DNA of 64,000 nt from Megaera sp965229545 (GTDB lineage: Bacteria; Pseudomonadota; Alphaproteobacteria; Rickettsiales; Rickettsiaceae): NCBI GenBank assembly GCA_965229545.1, contig OZ245887.1:248001-312000 (forward strand), given 5' to 3'. Made by a program: the position numbers and the translations under genes. Below the pieces are notes generated by a model. It was not told the origin of the DNA. It saw nothing but the letters and a program-made list of their open reading frames with translations, and searched no databases. Of the stretch, positions 46,653 through 55,531 are shown piece after piece (within the stretch, counting starts at the first letter, position 1; each line of letters starts with the position of its first letter).

Positions 46653-47399
46653 TTAAATCTTTAGTATATCCTGCATTTGATAAAGACCAGGCTTAGTTAT
46701 GGTATTTAACCAGCGTGCCGCAAATAAAGCTCCATTTGCAAATACCTCTCTACTTAAAGCTCTAGAGCCTAAGGTTACTACTTCAGTAGATCCTGCAAAT
46801 ATTACTTCATGCTCTCCCCAAATTCCTCCTGATCTAAGAGCAGAGAAACCTATATCGCCGTCCTTTCTAATCCCTTTATTAGCCCTATCAAAAACAGCTA
46901 CTTCTTCAAACTTTTGCTCTCTGTGTTTAGCTATGTTTTGAGCAATAGCCAGAGCAGTTCCAGAGGGAGAATCTTTTTTATGCCTGTGATGAATATCAAT
47001 AATTTCTACATCATAATCTCCTAAAATCTTGGATATTTTACCAGCTATTTCTATTACCAGATTTGCCCCTATACTCATGTTGGGGGAATATAATATTGCA
47101 ATTGATTTTGCAGCTTTTTCAATTTCCTTAATATGAGCACTAGATAAGCCAGTAGTACCTATAACTACTTTTTTACCCGCTTCGGTAGATATTTTAATTA
47201 AATTTCTTAATGCATCCGGAGTCGAAAAATCAATTATTATATCAGCAGGAAGACAAAAATCCAATAATGTGCAGTCATTTGGTTGTTTTGAAAATTTCGT
47301 AACCAAATCAAATTTATCGGAATGCTTGGCAATAGCTTCTGAAACTGCTACGCCCATCCTTCCAGAAGCTCCATGTAATCCGATTTTAATAATACTCAT
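46653..47399 (-). CDS. dapB: 4-hydroxy-tetrahydrodipicolinate reductase
   Basis: NAD(P)H-dependent step of the diaminopimelate/lysine pathway, here most likely serving peptidoglycan. The 248-residue protein has the Rossmann motif GLHGASGRMGVAV, DFSTPDALRNLI, VIGTTGLS, YSPNMSIGANL, and the catalytic block IIDIHHRHKKDSPSGTALAI. Its start overlaps the flavin reductase stop by 4 bases, so the two are coupled. Confidence 0.96.
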   Translation of the reverse strand: MSIIKIGLHGASGRMGVAVSEAIAKHSDKFDLVTKFSKQPNDCTLLDFCLPADIIIDFSTPDALRNLIKISTEAGKKVVIGTTGLSSAHIKEIEKAAKSIAILYSPNMSIGANLVIEIAGKISKILGDYDVEIIDIHHRHKKDSPSGTALAIAQNIAKHREQKFEEVAVFDRANKGIRKDGDIGFSALRSGGIWGEHEVIFAGSTEVVTLGSRALSREVFANGALFAARWLNTITKPGLYQMQDILKI

Positions 47400-47875
47400 T
47401 TTAATTCTTTATAAGATTTTCCATAATAAACAAGAGGAGAAATAGAATTTAAACTGTTATTTATTGTTACTTTCAAAGCCTTACCTATGAAAATATAATG
47501 ATCTCCGCATTCTATCTGCTTATATTTTTCGCATTCTATCCAGCTTAAAACATTCTCTATCAGAGGTATGCCAAAATTATTTTCTGTAAAACTAATATTG
47601 TGAAATTTATCAATATTTGAAGAGGCAAATCGTACTGCTAAATCTCTCTGATGACTTGATAAAATGTTAATCGCAAAATATTTTGTATGGGAAAAAGCAT
47701 CAAAACTGCCAGATTTTACATTTAAACAAAATGAAATCAAAGCTGGATCAAGAGAAACCGATGTAAAAGAATTAGCTGTAAATCCATAAAATTTATTAGC
47801 ATGGTTAGTTGACACGATAGTTATACCGGTAGGATATTTGCCTACTGCAGTTTTAAATTCGTCACTTTGCACCAA
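47396..47875 (-). CDS. Flavin reductase-like, FMN-binding protein
   Basis: Small FMN-binding split-barrel protein of the flavin reductase family, which supplies reduced flavin to partner oxygenases or acts alone. 159 residues with FKTAVGKYPTGITIVSTN, GFTANSFTSVSLDPALISFC and the family core FAINILSSHQRDLAVRFASS, then IGKALKVTINN. It overlaps dapB by 4 bases and the upstream binding-protein gene by 14. The physiological partner is not evident. Confidence 0.88.
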   Translation of the reverse strand: MVQSDEFKTAVGKYPTGITIVSTNHANKFYGFTANSFTSVSLDPALISFCLNVKSGSFDAFSHTKYFAINILSSHQRDLAVRFASSNIDKFHNISFTENNFGIPLIENVLSWIECEKYKQIECGDHYIFIGKALKVTINNSLNSISPLVYYGKSYKELK

Positions 47876-48608
47876 CTAATCCCCACTTTTTAGCTAAAAC
47901 TTGAGTGGTACCATTATTTTGTATGGCTTTAATGGCACGATCTATATCCTGTTTATGAGGAGAGTTTTTGGGCATTGCAATAGCAAATGAAGAGCTTAAA
48001 ATTTTCTCAGCAAATTTAGCTAAATCTGGATAAATCTCCATGAATTTTCTAGCTTGAGCTTCTTCCAAAACTAACGCATCAATACGTCTTGATTTCAGTT
48101 CTTCTACAAGCATTAAATTACTAGATAAAGAGATAATAATAAAATCGTTAGCCGTAGCTAGTAGCTCATTAGCAATTAAATTCCATGTTGTACCGAGCTG
48201 TGCTCCTACTTTTTTACTTTTTAAATCCTTATAATTTGCAAAATTATCTTCTTTTCTATATAAAATCGTAATTTCTGAAGAAATGTAAGGAATAGAAAAT
48301 TCAACCTTGGATAATCGCTCCGGTGTGGTGGATAAACCTGCAATAACCAAATCCACACTGCTAGTAGACAATGCCGCAAGCAAACTGTGGAATTCCATGT
48401 TTTTAAATTCAAGTTTTTTGCCTAAAAATTTTCCGATCTCATTAATAAGGTCAATATCAAATCCCACTATTTCACCATTTTGCATAAATTCATACGGTGG
48501 ATTATCCGCACTCGTACCAACGATCCAAGTAGCGCTATCTTTATTATCAGAACATGCTGACAATAGCAGTAAAAATAAGATAGATAATAAAATGCTTAAT
48601 TTTTTCAT
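47862..48608 (-). CDS. Amino-acid ABC transporter substrate-binding lipoprotein
   Basis: Family 3 periplasmic binding protein for polar amino acids. I choose ATG 48608 (MKKLSILLSILFLLLLSACS), which gives a lipoprotein signal with lipobox LLSAC; the open frame to 48629 adds 7 residues. The core shows TSADNPPYEFMQNGEIVGFD, DLINEIGKFLGKKLEF, LSTTPERLSKVEFSIPY and VGAQLGTTWN. No permease or ATPase is adjacent. Ligand cannot be set from sequence alone. Confidence 0.9.
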   Translation of the reverse strand: MKKLSILLSILFLLLLSACSDNKDSATWIVGTSADNPPYEFMQNGEIVGFDIDLINEIGKFLGKKLEFKNMEFHSLLAALSTSSVDLVIAGLSTTPERLSKVEFSIPYISSEITILYRKEDNFANYKDLKSKKVGAQLGTTWNLIANELLATANDFIIISLSSNLMLVEELKSRRIDALVLEEAQARKFMEIYPDLAKFAEKILSSSFAIAMPKNSPHKQDIDRAIKAIQNNGTTQVLAKKWGLVGAK

Positions 48609-48669
48609 TTTAAGGCCAAGAACTTCCAATTTTTATAAAGACTTTATTTACAAACCCAGTTAAAGTCAA

Positions 48670-49629
48670 CTAACTTGTTCTTAAATAAGTTACGAGATCA
48701 TTGTAATCAACCGGAACTTCTTTTTCAAATTCCATTAATACATTATCTACAGGATGAATAAAACTGATGTAAAAAGAGTGCAAAGCTTGGTGGTTAAATT
48801 TAATAAGTGCTTCCCTTAATAGTTCTGAACACATCATAATTTTCCTCTTATTATTTCCATAAGTTTGGTCTCCTACTATAGAGTGACCGATATGGCTTAA
48901 ATGCACCCGAATTTGATGAATTCTACCAGTTTCAAGGGTACATTCAACCAAACTGAACATACCGCTTTTAAAAATTTCTAATGTTTTATAATGGGTAATT
49001 GCGGATTTACCTCCAGATTTTACGGTCGTCATCTTTTTTCGGTCTAATTTACTTCGAGCCATCGGCTGACTTATAATCCCCTCGGGAGGCTTAATTATCC
49101 CCCACACTAGAGCTTTATATTTTCTTTTCAGTATCCTTGACTCAATTTGCATAGCAAGCCCTCGATGAGCCGCATTATTTTTTGCTACCACCATTAAACC
49201 TGAGGTATTTTTATCTAGCCTATGAACAATACCCGGTCTAATTTCTCCTCCCTCATCTGATAAGTTATCAGTATAGTGCAGCAAAGCGTTAACTAAAGTG
49301 TCTTTATAATCACCAGCTCCTGGATGGACTGTCATAGAAGAAGATTTATTTATTACTATTAAGTCATTATCCTCATAAATAATATCTAGCGGAATATTAG
49401 ACGGTATCATTCCGGAAGGTACTTCTTCCTCGATGAGCAAATCAATGGTATCATTTTTTTTGACTCGTAAAGACAAGCTCGAAATAATCTGACCATTTAG
49501 TAACAATTTTTGGTGTTTTATAGCTTTTTGAATCTGACTTCTTGAAGTGCCACTACAATATAAAGATAAAGCTTTATCTACTCTTAAACCATCTAAATTT
49601 TCAGGTATAATAAAATTATGTCGAGACAT
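48670..49629 (-). CDS. Large-subunit rRNA pseudouridine synthase (RluC/RluD family)
   Basis: Isomerises uridines in 23S rRNA. The 319-residue protein has an N-terminal S4 RNA-binding domain (LRVDKALSLYCSGTSRSQIQ, NGQIISSLSLRVKKNDTIDL), then the catalytic core with PGIVHRLDKNTSGLMVVAKN (catalytic aspartate in HRLDxxTSG) and LETGRIHQIRVHLSHIGHSI. The KILLNG-type linker and the motif order fit RluD better than RluC, but I do not force the choice. It is complete. Confidence 0.92.
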   Translation of the reverse strand: MSRHNFIIPENLDGLRVDKALSLYCSGTSRSQIQKAIKHQKLLLNGQIISSLSLRVKKNDTIDLLIEEEVPSGMIPSNIPLDIIYEDNDLIVINKSSSMTVHPGAGDYKDTLVNALLHYTDNLSDEGGEIRPGIVHRLDKNTSGLMVVAKNNAAHRGLAMQIESRILKRKYKALVWGIIKPPEGIISQPMARSKLDRKKMTTVKSGGKSAITHYKTLEIFKSGMFSLVECTLETGRIHQIRVHLSHIGHSIVGDQTYGNNKRKIMMCSELLREALIKFNHQALHSFYISFIHPVDNVLMEFEKEVPVDYNDLVTYLRTS

Positions 49630-49695
49630 ATTACAGGAGAATGATTAATCTTGATTTGGTAGCTAAAAACCTTTAACTTAATAAGTGAAATACCT

Positions 49696-50541
49696 ATGAA
49701 CAATATAGCTCAAAAATTACAATATATAAAATGGCTTAAATCAATTGGCATAGAGTATTATTTTTCTGCAAAAAAAGATAGTGATATTTCTTTTATCCAC
49801 AAATTAAATGATCACTATACCAAGAAACAAGGAATAGGTTCTGATAAAATTATGGTTAAGGACTCAATAGGTTCTCCTAGTCCAGCAAAAAACACTACTA
49901 TTAATAATAATGACGGAGATAAAGAAATATTAAGTATTAGAGATGCACGCACTTTGGCAGATAGTGCCAATTCACTAGATAAGTTAAAAGAAGTAGTTGT
50001 AAATTTCAATGGTTGTAGTTTGAAAAATTTTGCGTTAAATACCGTTTTTGCCGATGGTAATCCAGAAGCAAAAATAATGCTAGTAGGTGAAGCTCCGGGA
50101 GCAAAAGAAGATGAGTTTGGCATTCCTTTCTGCGGTGAAAGCGGTATGCTACTAGATACAATGCTTTCTACAGTTAAGTTATCAAGAAAGGAAAATATAT
50201 ATATCACTAATACTGTTTTTTGGCGGCCACCCGCCAATAGAAAACCTACTAAGCAGGAAATAGATATTTGCCAACCATTTTTAGAAAAGCATGTTGCACT
50301 TATCAACCCTAAACTGCTTGTTTGTGTAGGTAGCACTGCCGTTACCGGCTTATTTGGTGAAAAAACTAGTATTAATACTGCGAGAAACTCTCAGCACTTT
50401 TACAAAAATAAATACCTTTCCCAGCCCATTACCACTATGGCTATTTTTCACCCGGCTTACCTTCTTAGGCAACCTGCTAAAAAAAAGGACACTTGGTTTG
50501 ATTTAATAAAGATACAACAATTTATCGAAGAAGCTATTTAA
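49696..50541 (+). CDS. Uracil-DNA glycosylase, family 4-like
   Basis: Base-excision repair enzyme that removes uracil from DNA. After a poorly conserved 110-residue N-terminal extension the core shows CSLKNFALNTVFADGNPEAK, the active-site GEAPGAKEDEFGIPFCGESG, NTVFWRPPANRKPTKQEIDI, LLVCVGSTAVTGLFG and the C-terminal motif IFHPAYLLRQ. Family 4 enzymes carry a 4Fe-4S cluster; cysteines are visible at CSLK and DICQPF, but the full ligand set is not obvious. It is divergent from rluD. Confidence 0.87.
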   Translation: MNNIAQKLQYIKWLKSIGIEYYFSAKKDSDISFIHKLNDHYTKKQGIGSDKIMVKDSIGSPSPAKNTTINNNDGDKEILSIRDARTLADSANSLDKLKEVVVNFNGCSLKNFALNTVFADGNPEAKIMLVGEAPGAKEDEFGIPFCGESGMLLDTMLSTVKLSRKENIYITNTVFWRPPANRKPTKQEIDICQPFLEKHVALINPKLLVCVGSTAVTGLFGEKTSINTARNSQHFYKNKYLSQPITTMAIFHPAYLLRQPAKKKDTWFDLIKIQQFIEEAI

Positions 50542-50632
50542 GTATACTATTTTGGTTGTAAATCATTTCTGCAATAAATTACAATTAAAAATTGTAGTAA
50601 ATTGCTAAGTAGATAAAACCACGAGGTATAAA

Positions 50633-51904
50633 ATGAGCGAAGAGTTTACAGAACTTAAAATCAAAGATAAAGTCCATAAATTACCAATTAAAAAGGCGTC
50701 AATCGGTCAAGATGTAATAGATGTTATAAAATTATATAGCCAGACGTTACTTTACTTATGATCCCGGTTTCATGTCTACAGCATCATGTACTTCTAACAT
50801 TACGTATATTGATGGAGATAACGGAATATTAAGGCATCGAGGCTATGATATAAAGGAACTTGCAGAGAATAAGAATTTCCTTGAAGTATCATATCTTCTG
50901 CTCCATGGTGAGCTACCTAACGAAATTCAGTATAAAGATTTTAGGGAAGATATCGCCCATCATGCGCTTGTTAATGAACAAACAAGAAATATTTTCGGTG
51001 CTTTCCGTCATTCAGCCCATCCAATGGCTGTTATATTATCGGTAGTTGGTTCCCTTTCTGCTTTTTATCATGAAAGTATTGATATGACTTCCGTAGAAGA
51101 AAGAGAGTTAGCCGCCCAGAGAATGATTGCAAAGATGCCAACGATTGCCGCAATGACCTATAAATATTCGCTTAGTCAGGCTTTTGTGTATCCATTAGAT
51201 GAGCTGTATTTTACCGAAAATTTCCTCCATATGATGTTTGCATCGCCTAGCAAGAAATATAAGGTAAATCCTGTACTTGCTAAAGCTTTGGATAAAATTT
51301 TTATTTTACATGCAGATCATGAACAAAATGCTTCTACATCAACCGTACGCACTTGCGGATCATCTGGATCTAACCCCTTTGCTGCTGTTAGTGCTGGTAT
51401 CGCCTCCCTCTGGGGACCAGCTCACGGAGGAGCTAATGAAGCTGTAATAAAAATGCTGGCAGAAATAGGTTCTGTTAATAATATTCCGACCTATATAAAA
51501 CGTACAAAAGATAAAAATGACAGTTTCCGTTTGATAGGGTTTGGACATAGGGTATACAAGCATTATGACCCAAGAGCAGAAGTGCTAAGAGAAACTTGTA
51601 AAGAGGTACTGGAAGAATTAGGCCAGTTAAAAGGTAATCCGTTGCTTGAAATAGCTATGGAACTAGAGAAAATAGCTCTCCATGATGAATATTTTATTGA
51701 AAGGAAATTGTATCCAAATGTAGATTTCTATTCAGGTATAATATACAAAGCTATGGGAATTCCAGCTTCTATGTTTACAGTATTATTTGCAGTGGCACGC
51801 ACAGCTGGCTGGGTTTCTCAATGGAAAGAAATGTGGAAGACGAAGAATTCAAAATTACAAGGCCCCGCCAATTATATACTGGCCACGTTAAAAGAACATT
51901 ATAA
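50633..51904 (+). pseudogene. gltA: Citrate synthase, frameshifted near both ends
   Basis: Condenses acetyl-CoA and oxaloacetate at the entry to the TCA cycle. ATG 50633 opens MSEEFTELKIKDKVHKLPIK and meets TGA at codon 43 (50759). One frame over, YFTYDPGFMSTASC resumes the rickettsial pattern through RNIFGAFRHSAHPM, the catalytic histidine region HADHEQNASTSTVR and LWGPAHGGANEAV, HRVYKHYDPRAEV and the aspartate in YPNVDFYSGIIYKAMG. Near 51835 it shifts again, so the annotated-looking frame ends in NYILATLKEHYN while the family tail EDEEFKITRPRQLYTG is read one base off, to a stop at 51904. The arginine of that tail contacts substrate. Two indels make loss likely unless the assembly is wrong. 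Confidence 0.88.
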
Positions 51905-51973
51905 CTAGGTAGGTATGTGAAAAAAAACTTGCACCAAGCAGCTTTTTCGAATAGTATTGCGACTTAAGTTCGT

Positions 51974-52058
51974 GCCCGCGTGATGGAATGGTAGACATAA
52001 TAGACTTAAAATCTGTGGAGCCTAGCTCGTGCCGGTTCAAGTCCGGCCGCGGGTACCA
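51974..52058 (+). tRNA. tRNA-Leu (anticodon UAA)
   Basis: Class II tRNA of 82 bases plus encoded CCA. The acceptor GCCCGCG pairs with CGCGGGT (one G-T), the anticodon stem ATAGA/TCTGT encloses CTTAAAA with TAA, the long variable arm is GGAGCCTAGCTC-like, and the T arm GCCGG/CCGGC encloses TTCAAGT. Complete, between gltA and the riboswitch. Confidence 0.95.
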
Positions 52059-52163
52059 AACGTTAAAAAGAGATTTTTTCCGGTTATAAAACCTTTCCTC
52101 TAGTAGCCTTAAACACTCTCTCGATTCAGATAAACTACTAGGACGTAAAAAGTTATCTGCTCC

Positions 52164-52191
52164 TTGACAATAAAAAATACTTATATATCTT
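52164..52191 (+). promoter_or_regulatory. Probable sigma-70 promoter of the TPP riboswitch transcript
   Basis: A perfect TTGACA (52164-52169) is followed after 16 bases by TATCTT (52186-52191). Transcription from it would begin around 52198, a few bases before the aptamer, which is the expected geometry. Confidence 0.55.
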
Positions 52192-52201
52192 GGATAAAAA
52201 A

Positions 52202-52299
52202 TACCAGGGGTGCCATAAATAAAGGCTGAGATTATACCCTACTCAAATTTTTAGGAATTTGATCTACCTGATTCAGGATAATGCCTGCGAAGGGAGGTA
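52202..52299 (+). ncRNA. TPP riboswitch (THI element)
   Basis: The conserved core is readable: P1 strand TACC, AGGGGTGCC, the invariant GGCTGAGA (52224-52231), TACCC, an optional P3a stem (CAAATT/AATTTG), ACCTGAT (52266-52272), GGATAATGCC and GCGAAGGGA, closing with GGTA that pairs with the first strand. This aptamer binds thiamine pyrophosphate and lowers expression of the downstream gene. About 90 bases with small hairpins (GCAC/GTGC, CCTAATTAGG, GATGATCATC) separate it from the MFS start. No T-run terminator is visible, so control is more likely at translation. The ATG has no clear Shine-Dalgarno. Confidence 0.93.
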
Positions 52300-52389
52300 A
52301 ATAGCACTCGTGCCTAATTAGGACATGTTTAAAACACCGTCTTAAGATGATCATCTCTTGGTAAATTTAATATTATTATAACATAATAT

Positions 52390-53628
52390 ATGAAAAATTT
52401 ATCCAAACGAGATTACTCAATTTTAATTGGCAGCGCAGTAGATCATTTTGATACGGCTCTTTATAGTTTTTTGGCTCCGATATTTGCTCGATTGTTTTTT
52501 CCCCATACCGATCCAATAATTTCCTTAATACTAGCTTATAGTGTTTTAGCTACTACAATAATTACAAGGCCATTAGGATCTTACATTTTTGGTCTAATAG
52601 CTCTAACTTCTGGACCGGCGGTGAGTTTATCATATTCTTTAATTGGAGTAGGAATAACTACCTTAGCACTCGGTTTTGTGCCTACTTATAACCAAATAGG
52701 AGTTTATGCTCCTATTTTTCTTATTATTCTTAGGTTTTTTGCAGGGACTTTTTCAGCAGGGAAAATCTCAATAGCAAAGCTATACATTCTAGCAGAGAAA
52801 AACAAAAGCGAAGCTTTAAAAAGTTCTTACCTGTATCAAACATCTGTAATGGTAGGTATAGTATTTGCATCTTTTGCAAGTACCATTGCTCTTACTCGTC
52901 AAGAATCAATATATTGGCGCATGTTTTTTGTCATTGGGGGTATTACTGCTTTATTCGGTTATCTCTTAAGGATTTATAAAACTGAAAAATTACCATTAAA
53001 TATAAAACAAACATTATCGTTATACTCCATCGGTGCCATAAAAACCCTATGGCACAATAAGGGCTCATTACTGAGGGTAATAATCACCTCTGGCTTCAGT
53101 TATGCAACGTACTCCGTACCGTTTATTATTATGAATAATTTAATTCCGGAATTCACCGAGTTTAGTTTAGAAGATATGATGGCCTCTAATACCACACTCT
53201 TAGTAATGGATATGATCCTGCTTCCAATAATGGGATCTCTTTTGTTTAAATTTGAAATAAAAAGCTTGTTAGTATTTACTGCCGGAATCATGGTAATTAC
53301 CATAATACCAGTATGGTACCGGATTGAAACCAGTTCATTTACTTATATAATATCGATAAAAATTTGGATCATATTAATTGGCATTATTTTTAGTAATATT
53401 ATAAACTTATGGTATGAGAATATTATATATAAACCAGAAAAATATTTAATAGTCGGTATTGGATATTCAATAGGAACAGCAATTATAGGTAAAATGGCCC
53501 CAACTATTTGTCTTGGTTTGTACCATTACACAAAATCTCCATTTGTAATAGGGTGGTTCATGTTTATAATTTCATTAGCAACACTGTTAGCAATTATTTG
53601 GCCCTATGATGATAAGGCCAAAATATAA
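52390..53628 (+). CDS. MFS transporter under TPP riboswitch control, candidate thiamine importer
   Basis: Twelve-helix major facilitator of 412 residues, related in style to the ProP-like carriers of Rickettsiaceae: IGSAVDHFDTALYSFLAPIF in helix 1, TIITRPLGSYIFGLIAL after helix 2, and a mid-protein basic loop (LLRIYKTEKLPLNIKQTLSL). The usual inter-helix A-motif (GxLxDRxGRR) is degenerate here (GLIALTSGPAVSLS), unlike the MFS protein at 36226-37485. The gene lies directly behind a TPP aptamer and no thiamine synthesis gene is in the window. The simplest reading is uptake of thiamine, TPP or a precursor. The substrate is inferred from regulation only. Confidence 0.85.
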   Translation: MKNLSKRDYSILIGSAVDHFDTALYSFLAPIFARLFFPHTDPIISLILAYSVLATTIITRPLGSYIFGLIALTSGPAVSLSYSLIGVGITTLALGFVPTYNQIGVYAPIFLIILRFFAGTFSAGKISIAKLYILAEKNKSEALKSSYLYQTSVMVGIVFASFASTIALTRQESIYWRMFFVIGGITALFGYLLRIYKTEKLPLNIKQTLSLYSIGAIKTLWHNKGSLLRVIITSGFSYATYSVPFIIMNNLIPEFTEFSLEDMMASNTTLLVMDMILLPIMGSLLFKFEIKSLLVFTAGIMVITIIPVWYRIETSSFTYIISIKIWIILIGIIFSNIINLWYENIIYKPEKYLIVGIGYSIGTAIIGKMAPTICLGLYHYTKSPFVIGWFMFIISLATLLAIIWPYDDKAKI

Positions 53629-54159
53629 TAAATAATTTAAATTAAGCTACTCTACTTATTGAGTCAATCAATTTATTTTGTGTAAGTTGTTGTATTTTTT
53701 AATTCCAGTAAATCATGCCTAAAATCCCCGCATAAAATTTCAAATTGATTCAATGCCAAAGACCAATTTTTAATCGGCATGGTCCATTTTTTGGCAGCAT
53801 TTTTTAGAGCCAAAAATACGATTTTTAAAATAGACTTATCATCTGGAAAAACCCCTTTATTGTTGATGATTTTTCTGATTTGACGATTTATCGATTCTAT
53901 CGCATTGGTAGTATAAATTACCCGCCTAATCTCATCAGGAAAAGCAAAAAGAGGAATAATCCCGCTCCAATTCCTTTGCCAAATATCAGAGATCACAGGA
54001 TATTTATTATCCCATTTAGCAGCAAACGATTTTAGCTCCAGATATCCTATTTCTTCGCTGTTTGCAGTGTAAATCCTTTTAAGATCCGCTGTGACCGCTT
54101 TTAAATCCTTATAAGAAACATATTTTACAGAATTCCTCGCCATATGTACTATACAGAGT

Positions 54160-55531
54160 AAGTCTGTCATATAGTTTGTGTAAGTTACAAAAGGATATAG
54201 TAGAAGATACTATAAAAAAGCAACTTAAATACAGAGGAAAAAATGGCTAAAAAATTAGCAGAAAAAGAAGTAGATATAAATACTAAATTAGTCGAAGAAT
54301 TACTATCAAAAGCAGATCCATCTGAATTATTTGGTCGCGGGTGGATTATTTAATAAACTTAAAAAGCAAATAGTAGAGAGAATTCTTGAAAGTGAATTAG
54401 AACACGATCTAGGTTATTCTGAACATAGTAAGATAATCAAGAGCGATAATAATCGTCGCAACGGCAGTTATGAAAAAACGATTATAGATGACGACGGTCA
54501 TCAGATTACCGTAGATGTTTCAAGGGGACAGGGAAGGAGAATTTGAACCTCAATTGATTCCTGAAGGAGTTAAGAGATTTAGTGGTTTTGATGATAAAGT
54601 GATTTCACTATATGCAAGAGGGATGACTGTCAGTGAGATACATAGCCATTTAGAGGAGATATACCAGACCAATATTTCCAAGGACCTTATATCAACTGTC
54701 ACTGACCGGAGTAATAGAAGAAGTTACTACATGGCAAAACAGGTCCCTAGACGATGTATATCCAATATTATATTTGGATTGCATACACGTTAAAGCAAGG
54801 GATAATCATACAGTAATTAACAAAGCGGTATATCTTGCAATAGGTGTTAATATGGAAGGGAAAAAGGAATTACTGGGGATCTGGGTCGGTAAAAATGAAG
54901 GTTCCAAGTTTTGGATGCAGGTTGTAACTGAGCTAAAGAACAGAGGGATAAAACAGATATATGTAGCATGCGTTGATGGATTAAAAGGCTTTCCTGAAGC
55001 CATAAATAGCATTTATCCTAATACGATTGTACAACTCTGTATAGTACATATGGCGAGGAATTCTGTAAAATATGTTTCTTATAAGGATTTAAAAGCGGTC
55101 ACAGCGGATCTTAAAAGGATTTACACTGCAAACAGCGAAGAAATAGGATATCTGGAGCTAAAATCGTTTGCTGCTAAATGGGATAATAAATATCCTGTGA
55201 TCTCTGATATTTGGCAAAGGAATTGGAGCGGGATTATTCCTCTTTTTGCTTTTCCTGATGAGATTAGGCGGGTAATTTATACTACCAATGCGATAGAATC
55301 GATAAATCGTCAAATCAGAAAAATCATCAACAATAAAGGGGTTTTTCCAGATGATAAGTCTATTTTAAAAATCGTATTTTTGGCTCTAAAAAATGCTGCC
55401 AAAAAATGGACCATGCCGATTAAAAATTGGTCTTTGGCATTGAATCAATTTGAAATTTTATGCGGGGATTTTAGGCATGATTTACTGGAATTAAAAAATA
55501 CAACAACTTACACAAAATAAATGATTGACTC
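54160..55531 (+). mobile_element. IS256-family element (copy D), nested in copy E
   Basis: About 1372 bp inserted in opposite orientation into copy E. ATACAGAGT flanks it on both sides (54151-54159 and 55532-55540), a 9-bp target duplication. The first base of its left repeat is A instead of G. The intact duplication proves a true transposition event of this element type. Confidence 0.93.
54243..55520 (+). pseudogene. IS256-family transposase (copy D), third frameshift added
   Basis: Shares the two ancestral +1 sites and has a further extra C (ACTGACCGGAG near 54705), which ends frame 3 early after VTDRSNRR. The catalytic part resumes in another frame from about 54774 (MDCIHVKARDN...). Since its target duplication is intact, the third lesion probably arose after insertion. 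Confidence 0.88.
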
